Source: an uncultured Saprospiraceae bacterium (GTDB taxonomy: Bacteria; Bacteroidota; Bacteroidia; Chitinophagales; Saprospiraceae). Taken from it: a DNA stretch of 64,000 nucleotides. This document shows, piece after piece, positions 19,701 to 27,094 of the stretch (position 1 is its first letter; every line of letters begins with the position of its first letter). The notes under the pieces are model-generated. The model saw only the letters and a program-made list of their open reading frames with translations, searched no databases and was not told where the DNA came from. The stretch is taken from contig CALLPI010000001.1 of assembly GCA_938015595.1 (NCBI GenBank), positions 186,001 through 250,000 of the forward strand, written 5' to 3'. Both the position numbers and the translations under genes were made by a program.

Positions 19701-20369
19701 GTTCCTATTAATTCGTTGTCGGAAGCTGAGCGCAAAGCTGGTTGGAAACTCCTCTTTGACGGTCAGACCCTCAAAGGCTGGCGCAATTATGGTAAGAAGA
19801 CCATAGGCTCCAGTTGGAAAGTAGTGGATGGCGCCATCTATCTGGATGCCCAAAAAGATCCCAAAGGCGGTTGGCAAACTCCCGACGGCGGAGACATCAT
19901 TACTGAAGGCACATTTGAAAACTATGAACTTCGCTTGGAGTGGAAAATTGCCCCCTGTGGCAATAGCGGCATCATCTACAATGTGGAAGAGTCAGACAAA
20001 TATCAGTATCCCTGGCAAACTGGCCCGGAAATGCAAGTGCTGGATAATGCCTGCCATCCGGATTCTAAAATTCGCAAACACCGTGCCGGCGACCTCTACG
20101 ACCTCATCGAATGCAAGTACGAAACAGTAAAACCCGCCGGTGAGTGGAACCGCGTGCGGATTATTGTCAACAAGGGCAAGGTGCAGCACTGGCTCAACGG
20201 CCGCAAGGTGGTAGAGACGGAAATGTGGACGGATAATTGGCGCAGCATGATTGCGGCATCCAAGTTCAAGGACATGCCAGGCTTCGGTACGGTGCGCAAG
20301 GGGCATTTGTGCTTGCAAGATCACGGCGACCCCGTATGGTACAGGAACATTAAGATCAGGGAGTGGTGA
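16707..20369 (+). CDS. Multidomain lipoprotein: cytochrome c, PA14, beta-propeller, DUF1080 (3-keto-glycoside hydrolase)
   Basis: This 1220-residue protein is probably a lipoprotein: the hydrophobic start ends in AAAAWSC, with Cys18 as the acylation site. An N-terminal domain of unknown role (about 30-250) is followed by a haem c domain, CKTCH at 265-269 with a later Met as possible axial ligand (ALMSAHP). Next come a PA14-like domain (about 397-513, with LRSDDGSQLFIGDRLI), a sorbosone-dehydrogenase-type beta-propeller (about 535-990, with DFLSDGRLVVCTWDADGG and GLRTPNGVGIGVDDEIFIAD) and a C-terminal DUF1080 domain (about 1000-1220, with WKLLFDGQTLKGWRNYGKK and GNSGIIYNV). DUF1080 members act on 3-keto-sugars. 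The fusion suggests oxidation of a glycoside with electrons leaving through haem, then cleavage; this is inferred. It has no T9SS tail. Confidence 0.85.
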   Translation: MRFVGIFALLLAAAAWSCQKEKATVQRPHDPWVFRSVLDSMPRMLTVALHDDLWAAYSAQTGALYKVWKGGVNFDGAVYTTVHGPQPSTLGNVYTYNHHEHPWQLNVNGKTQKPRLQYRGHRFDKKGKVAIHTELVMDDGKVVSVWEQPEYFSNPSGQAGLERVFTLENLPSGASLEFLFNLSSIVHPANIQTDGKLNVTQTRPRVADGIEAIDMEATLSLNSKGKTRLAVLFTQPLIPNPNKIQGAEEEEELPLGYRLIARSDCKTCHNTYVKTIGPSYVDVAKKYLNTDENKAMLVQKIKLGGAGVWGEALMSAHPDVPEADLLAMVSYIMALDSLEEAAMVQQARTAQLVANARRAVKDVNEDDMLPGAIATVWQSEKPLSKLADLNRDADPVFVGLIQDVRLGSSDFGPLSDNFGARIEGYLRIPKTSNYLFRLRSDDGSQLFIGDRLIINHDGLHGDSAMDGEVALEEGYHPFRIDFFQGGGGKTLHFEWSSFETKGEFSAVPAQMFFHNKNKEPSSGVATGFVGSANIPGDGSPLLEVHPAYDLRQARPSSFLPKVGGLDFLSDGRLVVCTWDADGGVYILDKVLNDNPERIKVKKIANGLAEPLGLRVVDDVIYVLQKQELTKLIDHNGDDIIDEYYTLCNDWSVSANFHEFSFGLAYKKGWFYAALAIAILPGGASARPQVSDRGKAIRIQKDTGKMEIVAEGLRTPNGVGIGVDDEIFIADNQGDWLPSSKILHVSKGAFFGSRAVDSARVAQLPVKLPVVWLPQDEIGNSPSTPLALNDGPYKGQMIHGEVTHGGVKRVFVEKVGGEYQGAVFRFIQGLEAGVNRMTWGPDGALYVGGIGNPGNWQQYGKYWYGLQRLKYNGKPVFEMLAVRARSNGVEIEFTAPLEDGLGWNAEEYLVQQWYYLPTNDYGGPKLGFGKLKVLSANVSEDRRKVFLELEGMKPNHVVYLRIPSWWTADGDLELWSTEAWYTMNRIPQDVPGFKRTPPPVPINSLSEAERKAGWKLLFDGQTLKGWRNYGKKTIGSSWKVVDGAIYLDAQKDPKGGWQTPDGGDIITEGTFENYELRLEWKIAPCGNSGIIYNVEESDKYQYPWQTGPEMQVLDNACHPDSKIRKHRAGDLYDLIECKYETVKPAGEWNRVRIIVNKGKVQHWLNGRKVVETEMWTDNWRSMIAASKFKDMPGFGTVRKGHLCLQDHGDPVWYRNIKIREW

Positions 20370-20539
20370 GGTGAAAGTTGCCGGTTCTTACCAGAATCCT
20401 GGCGATCCAAGTCAACCAATTTTCTTTTGAATGGGTTGAAGAACAGGAGTGCGTATCTGGCCTCGTGTGCATTGTAACAGTAGCAGACGTGGAGTGTCTG
20501 ATTGACTCCGATAGTAAAGAGGATCATCTATAATACAGG

Positions 20540-22171
20540 ATGAGTGCTATACGAACCAATATCTCCTCTATGCTTCCTGCTTCGTTGCAACGAATTGTCC
20601 AGGCGTTGCGCCAAAGCGTTACATTGCGCCCCATGCAGTTAAAGCGCATCGTAGAGGAAGCCGGCGTCCAGGCCCCTGACTTGATGGCCTGGGCTGACTT
20701 TGAACATCCTGTGGCCGATAGCTATGGGCGAAAATTGATCTACAAGGAGTCTCGATTCGAGATCATGGCCATGTCTTGGCTGCCGGGCGATTTTTCCGGT
20801 TTGCACGATCATGGCTATACTCAATACGGGGCAGTGCAAGTATTTGGCCAGGCTGAGCATGCGGTTTTCCATGTGGAAGAGGATACCATCCGAACCCTGG
20901 CTCGATGGACGCTTCACCCTGGTGAAGTCATCAGTGTGAGCCATAGCCTGGTGCATCAAATGGGCAATCCTGGGTGCGAGCCTTTTATCTCCTTGCATGT
21001 ATATGGAACTCCCGAAGCACATGAAAACATCACTGGCGAGGCGCGCGTGTTTGACCTGGAGCGCCAGGTGATTCAACGGGTGGACGGCGGGGTCTTTTTT
21101 GCCCTGCCGCCCGAGGCTGTAGTGCGAGAAGAGCCTGGCCCCGAAGCAGACTTCCCTACTTACTTGCGCTACCTGATAGAATGGCAAAGGCGTCTGCAGC
21201 GCATGGCGGAGGCTGGTATTGAGAGAGCAATTCAGAAGCTCCCTGAGGCAATGGCTGCTATAGAATCGGTTACGCATCGCGAGCGCTTGGCTTTTTGTTT
21301 GCGCGAGCGCAGCAACGCCGCAGGCCACAGTACTGACTCCATGTATTGGAAGATCCTCAACCAGGAACTGCGCGAAATGGCCCGCCTTCAACGCAGAAAT
21401 CGCCCTGCCTCCAGCGATGTCTTCGAACACTATGCCGAACTGTATGATGCGGTCATTGGCCGCCATTGTCTGCACGATTTCATGAAGGGTTACTTACATT
21501 TTTTTGCTGCGCAATGCGACTTTAGTTTTTCAGAAGCAAGAATACTTTCGGCAGGATGTGGTACCGGCCTTGCCGAACGCTTCATGATAGACGACCTGGG
21601 CGCAAAGCCCGACAACCTGCTGGGGATCGATATTTCGCCTGCTATGGTGGCAGTAGCCCAAAAGCGCATACGGGCGAAAACTGGCGATGTTTGTACTTTT
21701 GCAGAAGATGCTGGCACCTGGGATTTAGTGTTCAGCGGGCTAAACGTATATCAATATCTCAGCCCTGCAAAGTTTGAGCAGGCTGTGCAGAATACTGCTA
21801 ATCTGCTGCGGCCAGGAGGCTGGTTTGTAGGCGATTTCATTACACCTGACCACATCCGCTGGTACCCCAATGTGATTTTTTCGGCTGACGGCAACGTCAT
21901 CTCTCTGCGCACGCCGCACCTGGTGGAAGATGGCGGGCGACTTTTTCAAGAGAGCGAAATTATCAACGTCAGTTTTTTGCAAGGTTATATGGAGGTGAGC
22001 GATGCTGGGCGGCATAGGCGTTTTTTACCAGCTTTGGATAGGGTCAGACATTTGTTCGAGCGCTGGTTTGGCCAGGTGCTGATTTACGATGCGGTTACGC
22101 GCGAGCTTGTCCATACTGATGCCGACAGTTGTGCTTCCACGCGATATGTCATTTTTGCCCGCAAAAAGTGA
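20540..22171 (+). CDS. Cysteine-dioxygenase-like cupin fused to a SAM-dependent methyltransferase
   Basis: The 543-residue protein joins two enzymes. Residues about 30-200 form a thiol-dioxygenase cupin. His89 and His91 (PGDFSGLHDHGYTQY) and His139 (SHSLVHQMGN), with downstream FISLHVYG, match the three-histidine iron site and the S-L-H-x-Y strand of cysteine dioxygenase. Residues about 295-543 form a class I methyltransferase: motif I is ILSAGCGTG (335-343), the acidic residue is in GIDISP (362-367), and NLLRPGGWFVGDF follows. The two halves are joined by about 90 helical residues rich in Arg, Glu and Gln. No signal peptide is present, so it acts in the cytoplasm. The substrate is unknown: a thiol that is both oxidised and methylated is possible, but separate reactions cannot be excluded. 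A DUF2892 gene follows after 68 bases. Confidence 0.8.
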   Translation: MSAIRTNISSMLPASLQRIVQALRQSVTLRPMQLKRIVEEAGVQAPDLMAWADFEHPVADSYGRKLIYKESRFEIMAMSWLPGDFSGLHDHGYTQYGAVQVFGQAEHAVFHVEEDTIRTLARWTLHPGEVISVSHSLVHQMGNPGCEPFISLHVYGTPEAHENITGEARVFDLERQVIQRVDGGVFFALPPEAVVREEPGPEADFPTYLRYLIEWQRRLQRMAEAGIERAIQKLPEAMAAIESVTHRERLAFCLRERSNAAGHSTDSMYWKILNQELREMARLQRRNRPASSDVFEHYAELYDAVIGRHCLHDFMKGYLHFFAAQCDFSFSEARILSAGCGTGLAERFMIDDLGAKPDNLLGIDISPAMVAVAQKRIRAKTGDVCTFAEDAGTWDLVFSGLNVYQYLSPAKFEQAVQNTANLLRPGGWFVGDFITPDHIRWYPNVIFSADGNVISLRTPHLVEDGGRLFQESEIINVSFLQGYMEVSDAGRHRRFLPALDRVRHLFERWFGQVLIYDAVTRELVHTDADSCASTRYVIFARKK

Positions 22172-22239
22172 CTTTTATTGCAAAAAAATATAGCACAGGC
22201 TACCATATTATTGCAGATACAATAAAATTTCTTCTCGTC

Positions 22240-22449
22240 ATGAAAAAGAATATGGGTAACACAGACCGCATTGTGCGGGTGCTGATTGCAGCTGTCATTG
22301 CCGTACTTTACTTTGCCAAAGTGATTCCTGGTACACTAGGACTTATTTTATTGGTATTGGCAGGTATTTTTGTGGCCACCAGTTTAGTCAGTTTCTGCCC
22401 GCTGTATGCGCCATTTGGCATTAGCACATGCAAGAAGCAGCAGAAATGA
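22240..22449 (+). CDS. DUF2892 family inner-membrane protein
   Basis: This is a 69-residue membrane protein. After MKKNMGNTDRIVRVLIAAV, the typical DUF2892 start (N-x-x-x-x-D-R-x-x-R), come two hydrophobic segments (about residues 13-25 and 30-48) and the conserved end SFCPLYAPFGISTCKK with two cysteines. The same domain forms the membrane part of some rhodanese-type sulfurtransferases (YgaP). Closeness to the cupin-methyltransferase gene hints at sulfur chemistry, but this is weak. The ATG at 22240 is chosen because upstream codons have no similarity to the family. Confidence 0.8.
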   Translation: MKKNMGNTDRIVRVLIAAVIAVLYFAKVIPGTLGLILLVLAGIFVATSLVSFCPLYAPFGISTCKKQQK

Positions 22450-22477
22450 GGGGTTGAGTTAGAGCTAGCTTTTTTAG

Positions 22478-22503
22478 GCAGAACCTTTGTCTTTCTGCTT
22501 TTT
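22478..22503 (+). terminator. Intrinsic terminator after the DUF2892 gene
   Basis: GCAGAA (22478-22483) pairs with TTCTGC (22493-22498) and is followed directly by five T. The stem is short (6 bp) but the position, 28 bases after the stop codon, fits. Confidence 0.5.
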
Positions 22504-22975
22504 CGGGGGCAAGGGTGGGTTATTTTTTGTGCTAGCAGCAACGCTTCAGCAGCCAGAGGTGGCTGTATTGGAGGCGAGCAAGAGGCATGCGGTTTTATAA
22601 TACGACAGACTTCGTGCTCCACCCTGTATTTTTCCCCGCACTTGGTGGGTATTCCTGTGCTAGATACGCTAAACAGCCAATCGGCACTCCTGCTACTCAG
22701 GGTAAGATGAGATAGAAAAACCACCAATCTTTAGCAGGAACTAGCGCATTCAGTAGCAACAGTGAGGCACTTGCCGAGGTAAAGGCAGTGAAGTAGTCGT
22801 AAAAGTCTTTTGGGGCTTGTACCGGCTTTGAGGGCTATTAAGCGAACATTTGTTAGTGCTGAGATAGCATAAAAGGAATTATCGAAAATCTTGCTATGTG
22901 CAGAAATAAAGTGTGATTGTTGCACGAATATTGATTGTTCAAAAGCACTCAATTGCTACTTTATAGCCAATTTTT
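22504..22975 (+). other. Long intergenic stretch without recognisable gene
   Basis: About 470 bases between the DUF2892 terminator and the hutU promoter hold no convincing coding sequence on either strand. Frames are short or lack family-like composition, and no tRNA-like fold was found. The stretch could hold a small RNA, a decayed gene or hutU regulatory sites, but no direct evidence points to any of these. Confidence 0.4.
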
Positions 22976-23003
22976 TTTGGTCAATCCCCTATTATTTTGC
23001 GCG

Positions 23004-23011
23004 TATATTTG
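23004..23011 (+). promoter_or_regulatory. TAnnTTTG promoter of hutU
   Basis: TATATTTG lies 20 bases before the urocanate hydratase ATG. An upstream TTTG at 22976-22979 is somewhat distant (24-base spacer) for a -33 element. Confidence 0.5.
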
Positions 23012-23031
23012 CATTAAATTTTATTGGCAAG

Positions 23032-25050
23032 ATGAATCAAACTAATACTTTTCAGCGGGCCATATTGGCGGGCATACCAGATGAGCTACCTATGCCTAAG
23101 CCCCGCGACCCCCACGTGAGTCATGCACCGCGCCGCGTCATCGAGGGCGTGCTATCCGAGAAAGACAAACAACTGGCAGTGCGCAATGCCCTGCGATATT
23201 TTCCGCCCAAACACCATGCGGTGCTAGCGCCAGAGTTCAGGCAGGAACTGGAGCAGTACGGCCGCATATATATGTATCGCTTCCGGCCTGATTACCAAAT
23301 GTATGCTCGGCCTATATGGGAGTATCCTCATCGCAGCAAACAGGCGGCGGCTATCATGCTCATGATTCAGAACAACCTCGACCCCAAGGTGGCTAAGCAC
23401 CCTCATGAGCTTATTACCTATGGTGGCAATGGAGCTGTATTTCAAAATTGGGCGCAGTATTTGCTCACAATGAAGTATCTGGCGGAGATGACCAACGAGC
23501 AAACGCTGGTCATGTACTCTGGCCATCCGCTGGGTTTGTTTCCCTCGCATCCTGAAGCGCCGCGCGTGGTGGTCACCAATGGTATGATGATACCCAACCA
23601 TTCTAAAAAGGAAGATTGGAACAAGTACAATGCTCTGGGCGTAACACAATACGGCCAAATGACGGCGGGTTCGTACATGTATATTGGGCCGCAGGGTATT
23701 GTGCATGGCACTACCATCACCTTGCTCAATGCCGGCCGGAAACTGGGCCTGGGGCAAGACAATCTGAGTGGCAAGGTATTTGTCACTTCTGGCCTTGGCG
23801 GTATGTCGGGTGCCCAGGCAGTAGCGGCAGTCATTACCGGCTGCGTAGGTATCATTGCCGAAGTGGATGGCGACGCTGTGGCGCAACGCATTGCTGACGG
23901 ATACATCCAGGCTAGCCATGTTTTTACTGACTTGGACGTTTTGCTGGCTCGCGCTCGCCAGTGCAGGGAGGAAGGCAAAGCCATCGCTTTGATTTATCAT
24001 GGCAATGTGGTGGACTTGTGGGAGAAACTGGCTCAATCAGACCTTCCTGTAGAACTTGGTTCGGACCAGACCTCCCTGCACAATATTGACGACCTGGGCT
24101 ATTGCCCGGCAGGCTACACCTTTGAGCAGGCCAAAGAATTGCTCGTAGCTGACAAATGCCGCTTTATGGAAGTTGTACAGGATTCGTTGCGCCGCCATGT
24201 AAGAGCCATCAATGCCTTGACACAACGCGGTATGTACTTTTGGGACTACGGCAACGCTTTTCTGCTGGAGGCTGGCCATGCTGGCGCCGACATCTGGAAA
24301 GATCAGGCGAAAGGTATCTATCGCTATGCTTCTTATGTGGAAGATATCATGGGGCCGCTGTGCTTTGACTATGGCTTCGGGCCTTTCCGCTGGGTGTGTG
24401 CTTCTGGTTTGCAAGAGGACCTCGACCTTACAGACGAGCTGGCCGCCCAGGTACTGGAGGCGTTGTTGCAGCAAGCTCCGGATGAAATTCGTGGCCAACT
24501 CAACGACAACCTGCTCTGGATTCGCTCTGCCCGACAGAATATACCGGTGGTGGGTAGCAAGTCGCGCATCCTTTATGCCGATGCCGAGGGGCGTATTCGC
24601 ATTGCCGAGGCGTTCAACCAAGCCATTGCCGACGGGCGTATCAAAGGGCCGGTGGTGTTGGGTCGTGACCACCATGACGTGAGTGGTACGGACTCGCCTT
24701 ACCGCGAGACAGCCAATATTTACGACGGCTCCAAATTTACAGCCGATATGGCAGTACACAACGTTATTGGCGATGCCTTTCGTGGTGCCACCTGGGTGAG
24801 CCTGCATAACGGCGGCGGCGTGGGCTGGGGCGAGGTCATCAATGGTGGCTTCGGGCTGGTGCTCGATGGATCCCTTGAGGCACAGCGCAGACTTCAGAGC
24901 ATGCTTTTCTGGGATGTAAACAATGGCATAGCTCGCCGCAGTTGGGCCAGGAACAAGGAGGCCATGTTTGCCGCCCGACGCGCCATGGAGCGAGAACCTC
25001 TGCTCAAGATCACCATGCCATATATCGTGGAAGATAAGTATTTATCCTAA
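23032..25050 (+). CDS. hutU: Urocanate hydratase
   Basis: Urocanate hydratase converts urocanate to 4-imidazolone-5-propanoate in histidine breakdown, using tightly bound NAD+. The 672-residue protein carries EQTLVMYSGHPLGLFPSHPE, GKVFVTSGLGGMSGAQAVAA (dinucleotide-binding region), the C-terminal GRDHHDVSGTDSPYRET and SLHNGGGVGWGEVINGGFG, all family signatures. It belongs to the longer form (about 660-670 residues) rather than the 555-residue proteobacterial form. The frame is open upstream to 22891, but the ATG at 23032, 20 bases after the promoter element, is the sensible start. No other hut gene (hutH, hutI, hutG) lies nearby, so the pathway genes are scattered. Confidence 0.95.
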   Translation: MNQTNTFQRAILAGIPDELPMPKPRDPHVSHAPRRVIEGVLSEKDKQLAVRNALRYFPPKHHAVLAPEFRQELEQYGRIYMYRFRPDYQMYARPIWEYPHRSKQAAAIMLMIQNNLDPKVAKHPHELITYGGNGAVFQNWAQYLLTMKYLAEMTNEQTLVMYSGHPLGLFPSHPEAPRVVVTNGMMIPNHSKKEDWNKYNALGVTQYGQMTAGSYMYIGPQGIVHGTTITLLNAGRKLGLGQDNLSGKVFVTSGLGGMSGAQAVAAVITGCVGIIAEVDGDAVAQRIADGYIQASHVFTDLDVLLARARQCREEGKAIALIYHGNVVDLWEKLAQSDLPVELGSDQTSLHNIDDLGYCPAGYTFEQAKELLVADKCRFMEVVQDSLRRHVRAINALTQRGMYFWDYGNAFLLEAGHAGADIWKDQAKGIYRYASYVEDIMGPLCFDYGFGPFRWVCASGLQEDLDLTDELAAQVLEALLQQAPDEIRGQLNDNLLWIRSARQNIPVVGSKSRILYADAEGRIRIAEAFNQAIADGRIKGPVVLGRDHHDVSGTDSPYRETANIYDGSKFTADMAVHNVIGDAFRGATWVSLHNGGGVGWGEVINGGFGLVLDGSLEAQRRLQSMLFWDVNNGIARRSWARNKEAMFAARRAMEREPLLKITMPYIVEDKYLS

Positions 25051-25158
25051 CAGTAAAAAGCGGGCACAAGGTTGCGTCGGGCTGAGGCGCTCTTTTGCTA
25101 ACTGGCAACCGAATGGGCAAGAATTTTTAAAAACTGGATATTTAGCCGCTTTTATCGT

Positions 25159-25752
25159 ATGCTTATCATTCGAGACATATTGGTCAGCGACGAAGTCGTA
25201 CAGGCTCATTTTGTCTGTCAATTGGATGCTTGTAAGGGCGCTTGCTGTTGGGAAGGCGACTACGGCGCGCCTCTTGAAATAGCAGAACTTCCTGTACTGG
25301 AGCAAATTTTTCCTCTTATCCGCAACTTTCTTACACCGCAAGGCGTAGCCGCCATTGAAGCGCAAGGCACGGCAGTATACAATGAAGCCCAAGAGAGCTA
25401 CGCTACCCCTTTGATTAATGGTGGCCCCTGCGCTTACATGACCCGCGATAACGAGGGTGGGGCACAATGCGGTATTGAACGTGCCTGGCAGGCCGGAGTG
25501 ATTGATTTTCAGAAGCCTGTTTCGTGTCATCTATACCCAGTGCGCGTATCAGTATCTGACATCCCCGGCTTTGAGGCGCTCAATTACGAGCAATGGCATA
25601 TTTGCAGTGCAGCCTGCGCCCTGGGTAAGGCATTGAAAGTGCCGCTATATCAGTTTGTGAAGCACGCGCTCATCCGTAAATACGGAGAGGACTTTTACCA
25701 GGAACTAGACGAGGTAGCCCATCAGTATAGCAGTGCAGAGAAACCGGAATAA
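25159..25752 (+). CDS. DUF3109 family cysteine-rich protein
   Basis: This 197-residue cytoplasmic protein belongs to the DUF3109 family, common and conserved in Bacteroidota. The cysteine pattern is clear: FVCQLDACKGACCWEGDYGA near the start, then GGPCAYM, AQCGIERAW, KPVSCHLYPVRV and HICSAACALG. The clustered cysteines suggest a metal or iron-sulfur site, as in the related YkgJ-type zinc/iron-chelating domain. No function is established. It lies between hutU and aroC on the same strand, 21 bases before aroC, so it may share a message with aroC. Confidence 0.85.
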   Translation: MLIIRDILVSDEVVQAHFVCQLDACKGACCWEGDYGAPLEIAELPVLEQIFPLIRNFLTPQGVAAIEAQGTAVYNEAQESYATPLINGGPCAYMTRDNEGGAQCGIERAWQAGVIDFQKPVSCHLYPVRVSVSDIPGFEALNYEQWHICSAACALGKALKVPLYQFVKHALIRKYGEDFYQELDEVAHQYSSAEKPE

Positions 25753-25773
25753 TAAGCCTCAACCCTGACCCAC

Positions 25774-26856
25774 ATGCCCGGAAATACCTTTGGAACCCTT
25801 TTTCGCATCCATACCTTTGGCGAGTCGCATGGCCCGGCTATTGGCGTAGTGATTGACGGCTGCCCAGCAGGGCTGGCCATAGACGAGGCCTTCATTCAGG
25901 CTGAGCTTGATCGTCGGCGCCCTGGTCAGTCGGCCATTGTTACCCAGCGGCAAGAGGCCGACAAAGCGCATATCCTCTCTGGAGTGTTTGAAGGCCGAAG
26001 TACAGGGATGCCTATTGCGATAGTCATCTACAACGAAGATGCCCGCTCTAAAGATTATAGCCACATCGCCGACAAGTATCGGCCTTCTCACGCCGATTTT
26101 ACGTATGATGTCAAATACGGGCACCGTGACTATAGGGGCGGGGGGCGATCGTCGGCGCGCGAAACAGCCGCCCGCGTAGCTGCCGGCGCCATAGCCAAGT
26201 GCTGGCTAGCCGAGCAAGGCGTTCGCATACATGCCTGGGTAAGCCAGGTAGGCGAGGTGAAATTAGAGCACCCCTGGGAAGACCTGGATATGAGCTTTAC
26301 CGAAACCAACCCCGTGCGCTGCCCTCATCCTGAAACGGCTGCTCGCATGGAAGCGCTCATCCGCGAGGTGCGCAAAGCTGGCGATACCGTTGGCGGCGTG
26401 GTCAGTGCCGTGGCTATAGGTGTGCCTGCTGGTTGGGGCGAACCAGTATTTGACAAGTTGCATGCTGAACTGGGCAAGGCTATACTCAGCATCAATGCTT
26501 GCAAGGGCTTTGAGTACGGCTCTGGTTTCGAAGGGGCGTACATGAGGGGTTCGCAGCACAACGATACTTTCTACCGCGATGCCGAAAGGCGCATTCGTAC
26601 GCGTACCAACTACTCCGGCGGTGTACAAGGTGGTATCTCCAATGGCATGGACATTTACTTTAGGGCAGCCTTCAAGCCGGTAGCTACCATAGTACCGGCG
26701 CAGGAGTCGGTCAATAACGCGGGCGAGGTAGCAGTGGTGGAAGGCAGAGGCCGCCACGATCCCTGTGTGCTGCCCCGAGCAGTGCCCATCGTCGAAGCCA
26801 TGACGGCTTTGGTGTTGGCCGATATGGGGCTTCGGGCGCGGTTGGCGCGCATATAG
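25774..26856 (+). CDS. aroC: Chorismate synthase
   Basis: Chorismate synthase makes chorismate from 5-enolpyruvylshikimate-3-phosphate with reduced FMN, the last shared step to aromatic amino acids. The 360-residue protein begins [20 protein letters not shown], the family signature, and has [20 protein letters not shown], the [20 protein letters not shown] signature and [20 protein letters not shown]. All three family signatures are intact. Other aro genes are not adjacent. Confidence 0.97.
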   Translation: MPGNTFGTLFRIHTFGESHGPAIGVVIDGCPAGLAIDEAFIQAELDRRRPGQSAIVTQRQEADKAHILSGVFEGRSTGMPIAIVIYNEDARSKDYSHIADKYRPSHADFTYDVKYGHRDYRGGGRSSARETAARVAAGAIAKCWLAEQGVRIHAWVSQVGEVKLEHPWEDLDMSFTETNPVRCPHPETAARMEALIREVRKAGDTVGGVVSAVAIGVPAGWGEPVFDKLHAELGKAILSINACKGFEYGSGFEGAYMRGSQHNDTFYRDAERRIRTRTNYSGGVQGGISNGMDIYFRAAFKPVATIVPAQESVNNAGEVAVVEGRGRHDPCVLPRAVPIVEAMTALVLADMGLRARLARI

Positions 26857-27041
26857 TACATCATAGTGTTTTTTGGCTGTGAAGCCAATTATCTTTGTTT
26901 ACCTGTGCGCTGGTTTGTGCGGAGCAGCAGGTGAGGCCGCTCCATATTGGGGGTTGCGAGTTGAAGTGTAACTAGCGAGGAACGCAGCACAAAAGCAGCG
27001 TCTGCCAGAAGCTCGGATTTGCCAGCTTGATGTACTTGTCA

Positions 27042-27049
27042 TACCTTTG
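27042..27049 (+). promoter_or_regulatory. TAnnTTTG promoter of the T9SS esterase gene
   Basis: TACCTTTG, preceded by TTTG at 27018-27021 (20-base spacer), fits the Bacteroidota promoter well and is 45 bases before the ATG. Confidence 0.55.
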
Positions 27050-27094
27050 CTCAAGCGCAGTATAAGCTGCGCTCGTTAATAAAAATGCAAATCT

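Noticed and set aside
20639-21475. Open frame of 278 codons on the minus strand opposite the cupin-methyltransferase gene
   Set aside because: It lies wholly within a well-supported fusion gene on the other strand and shows no conserved family motif.
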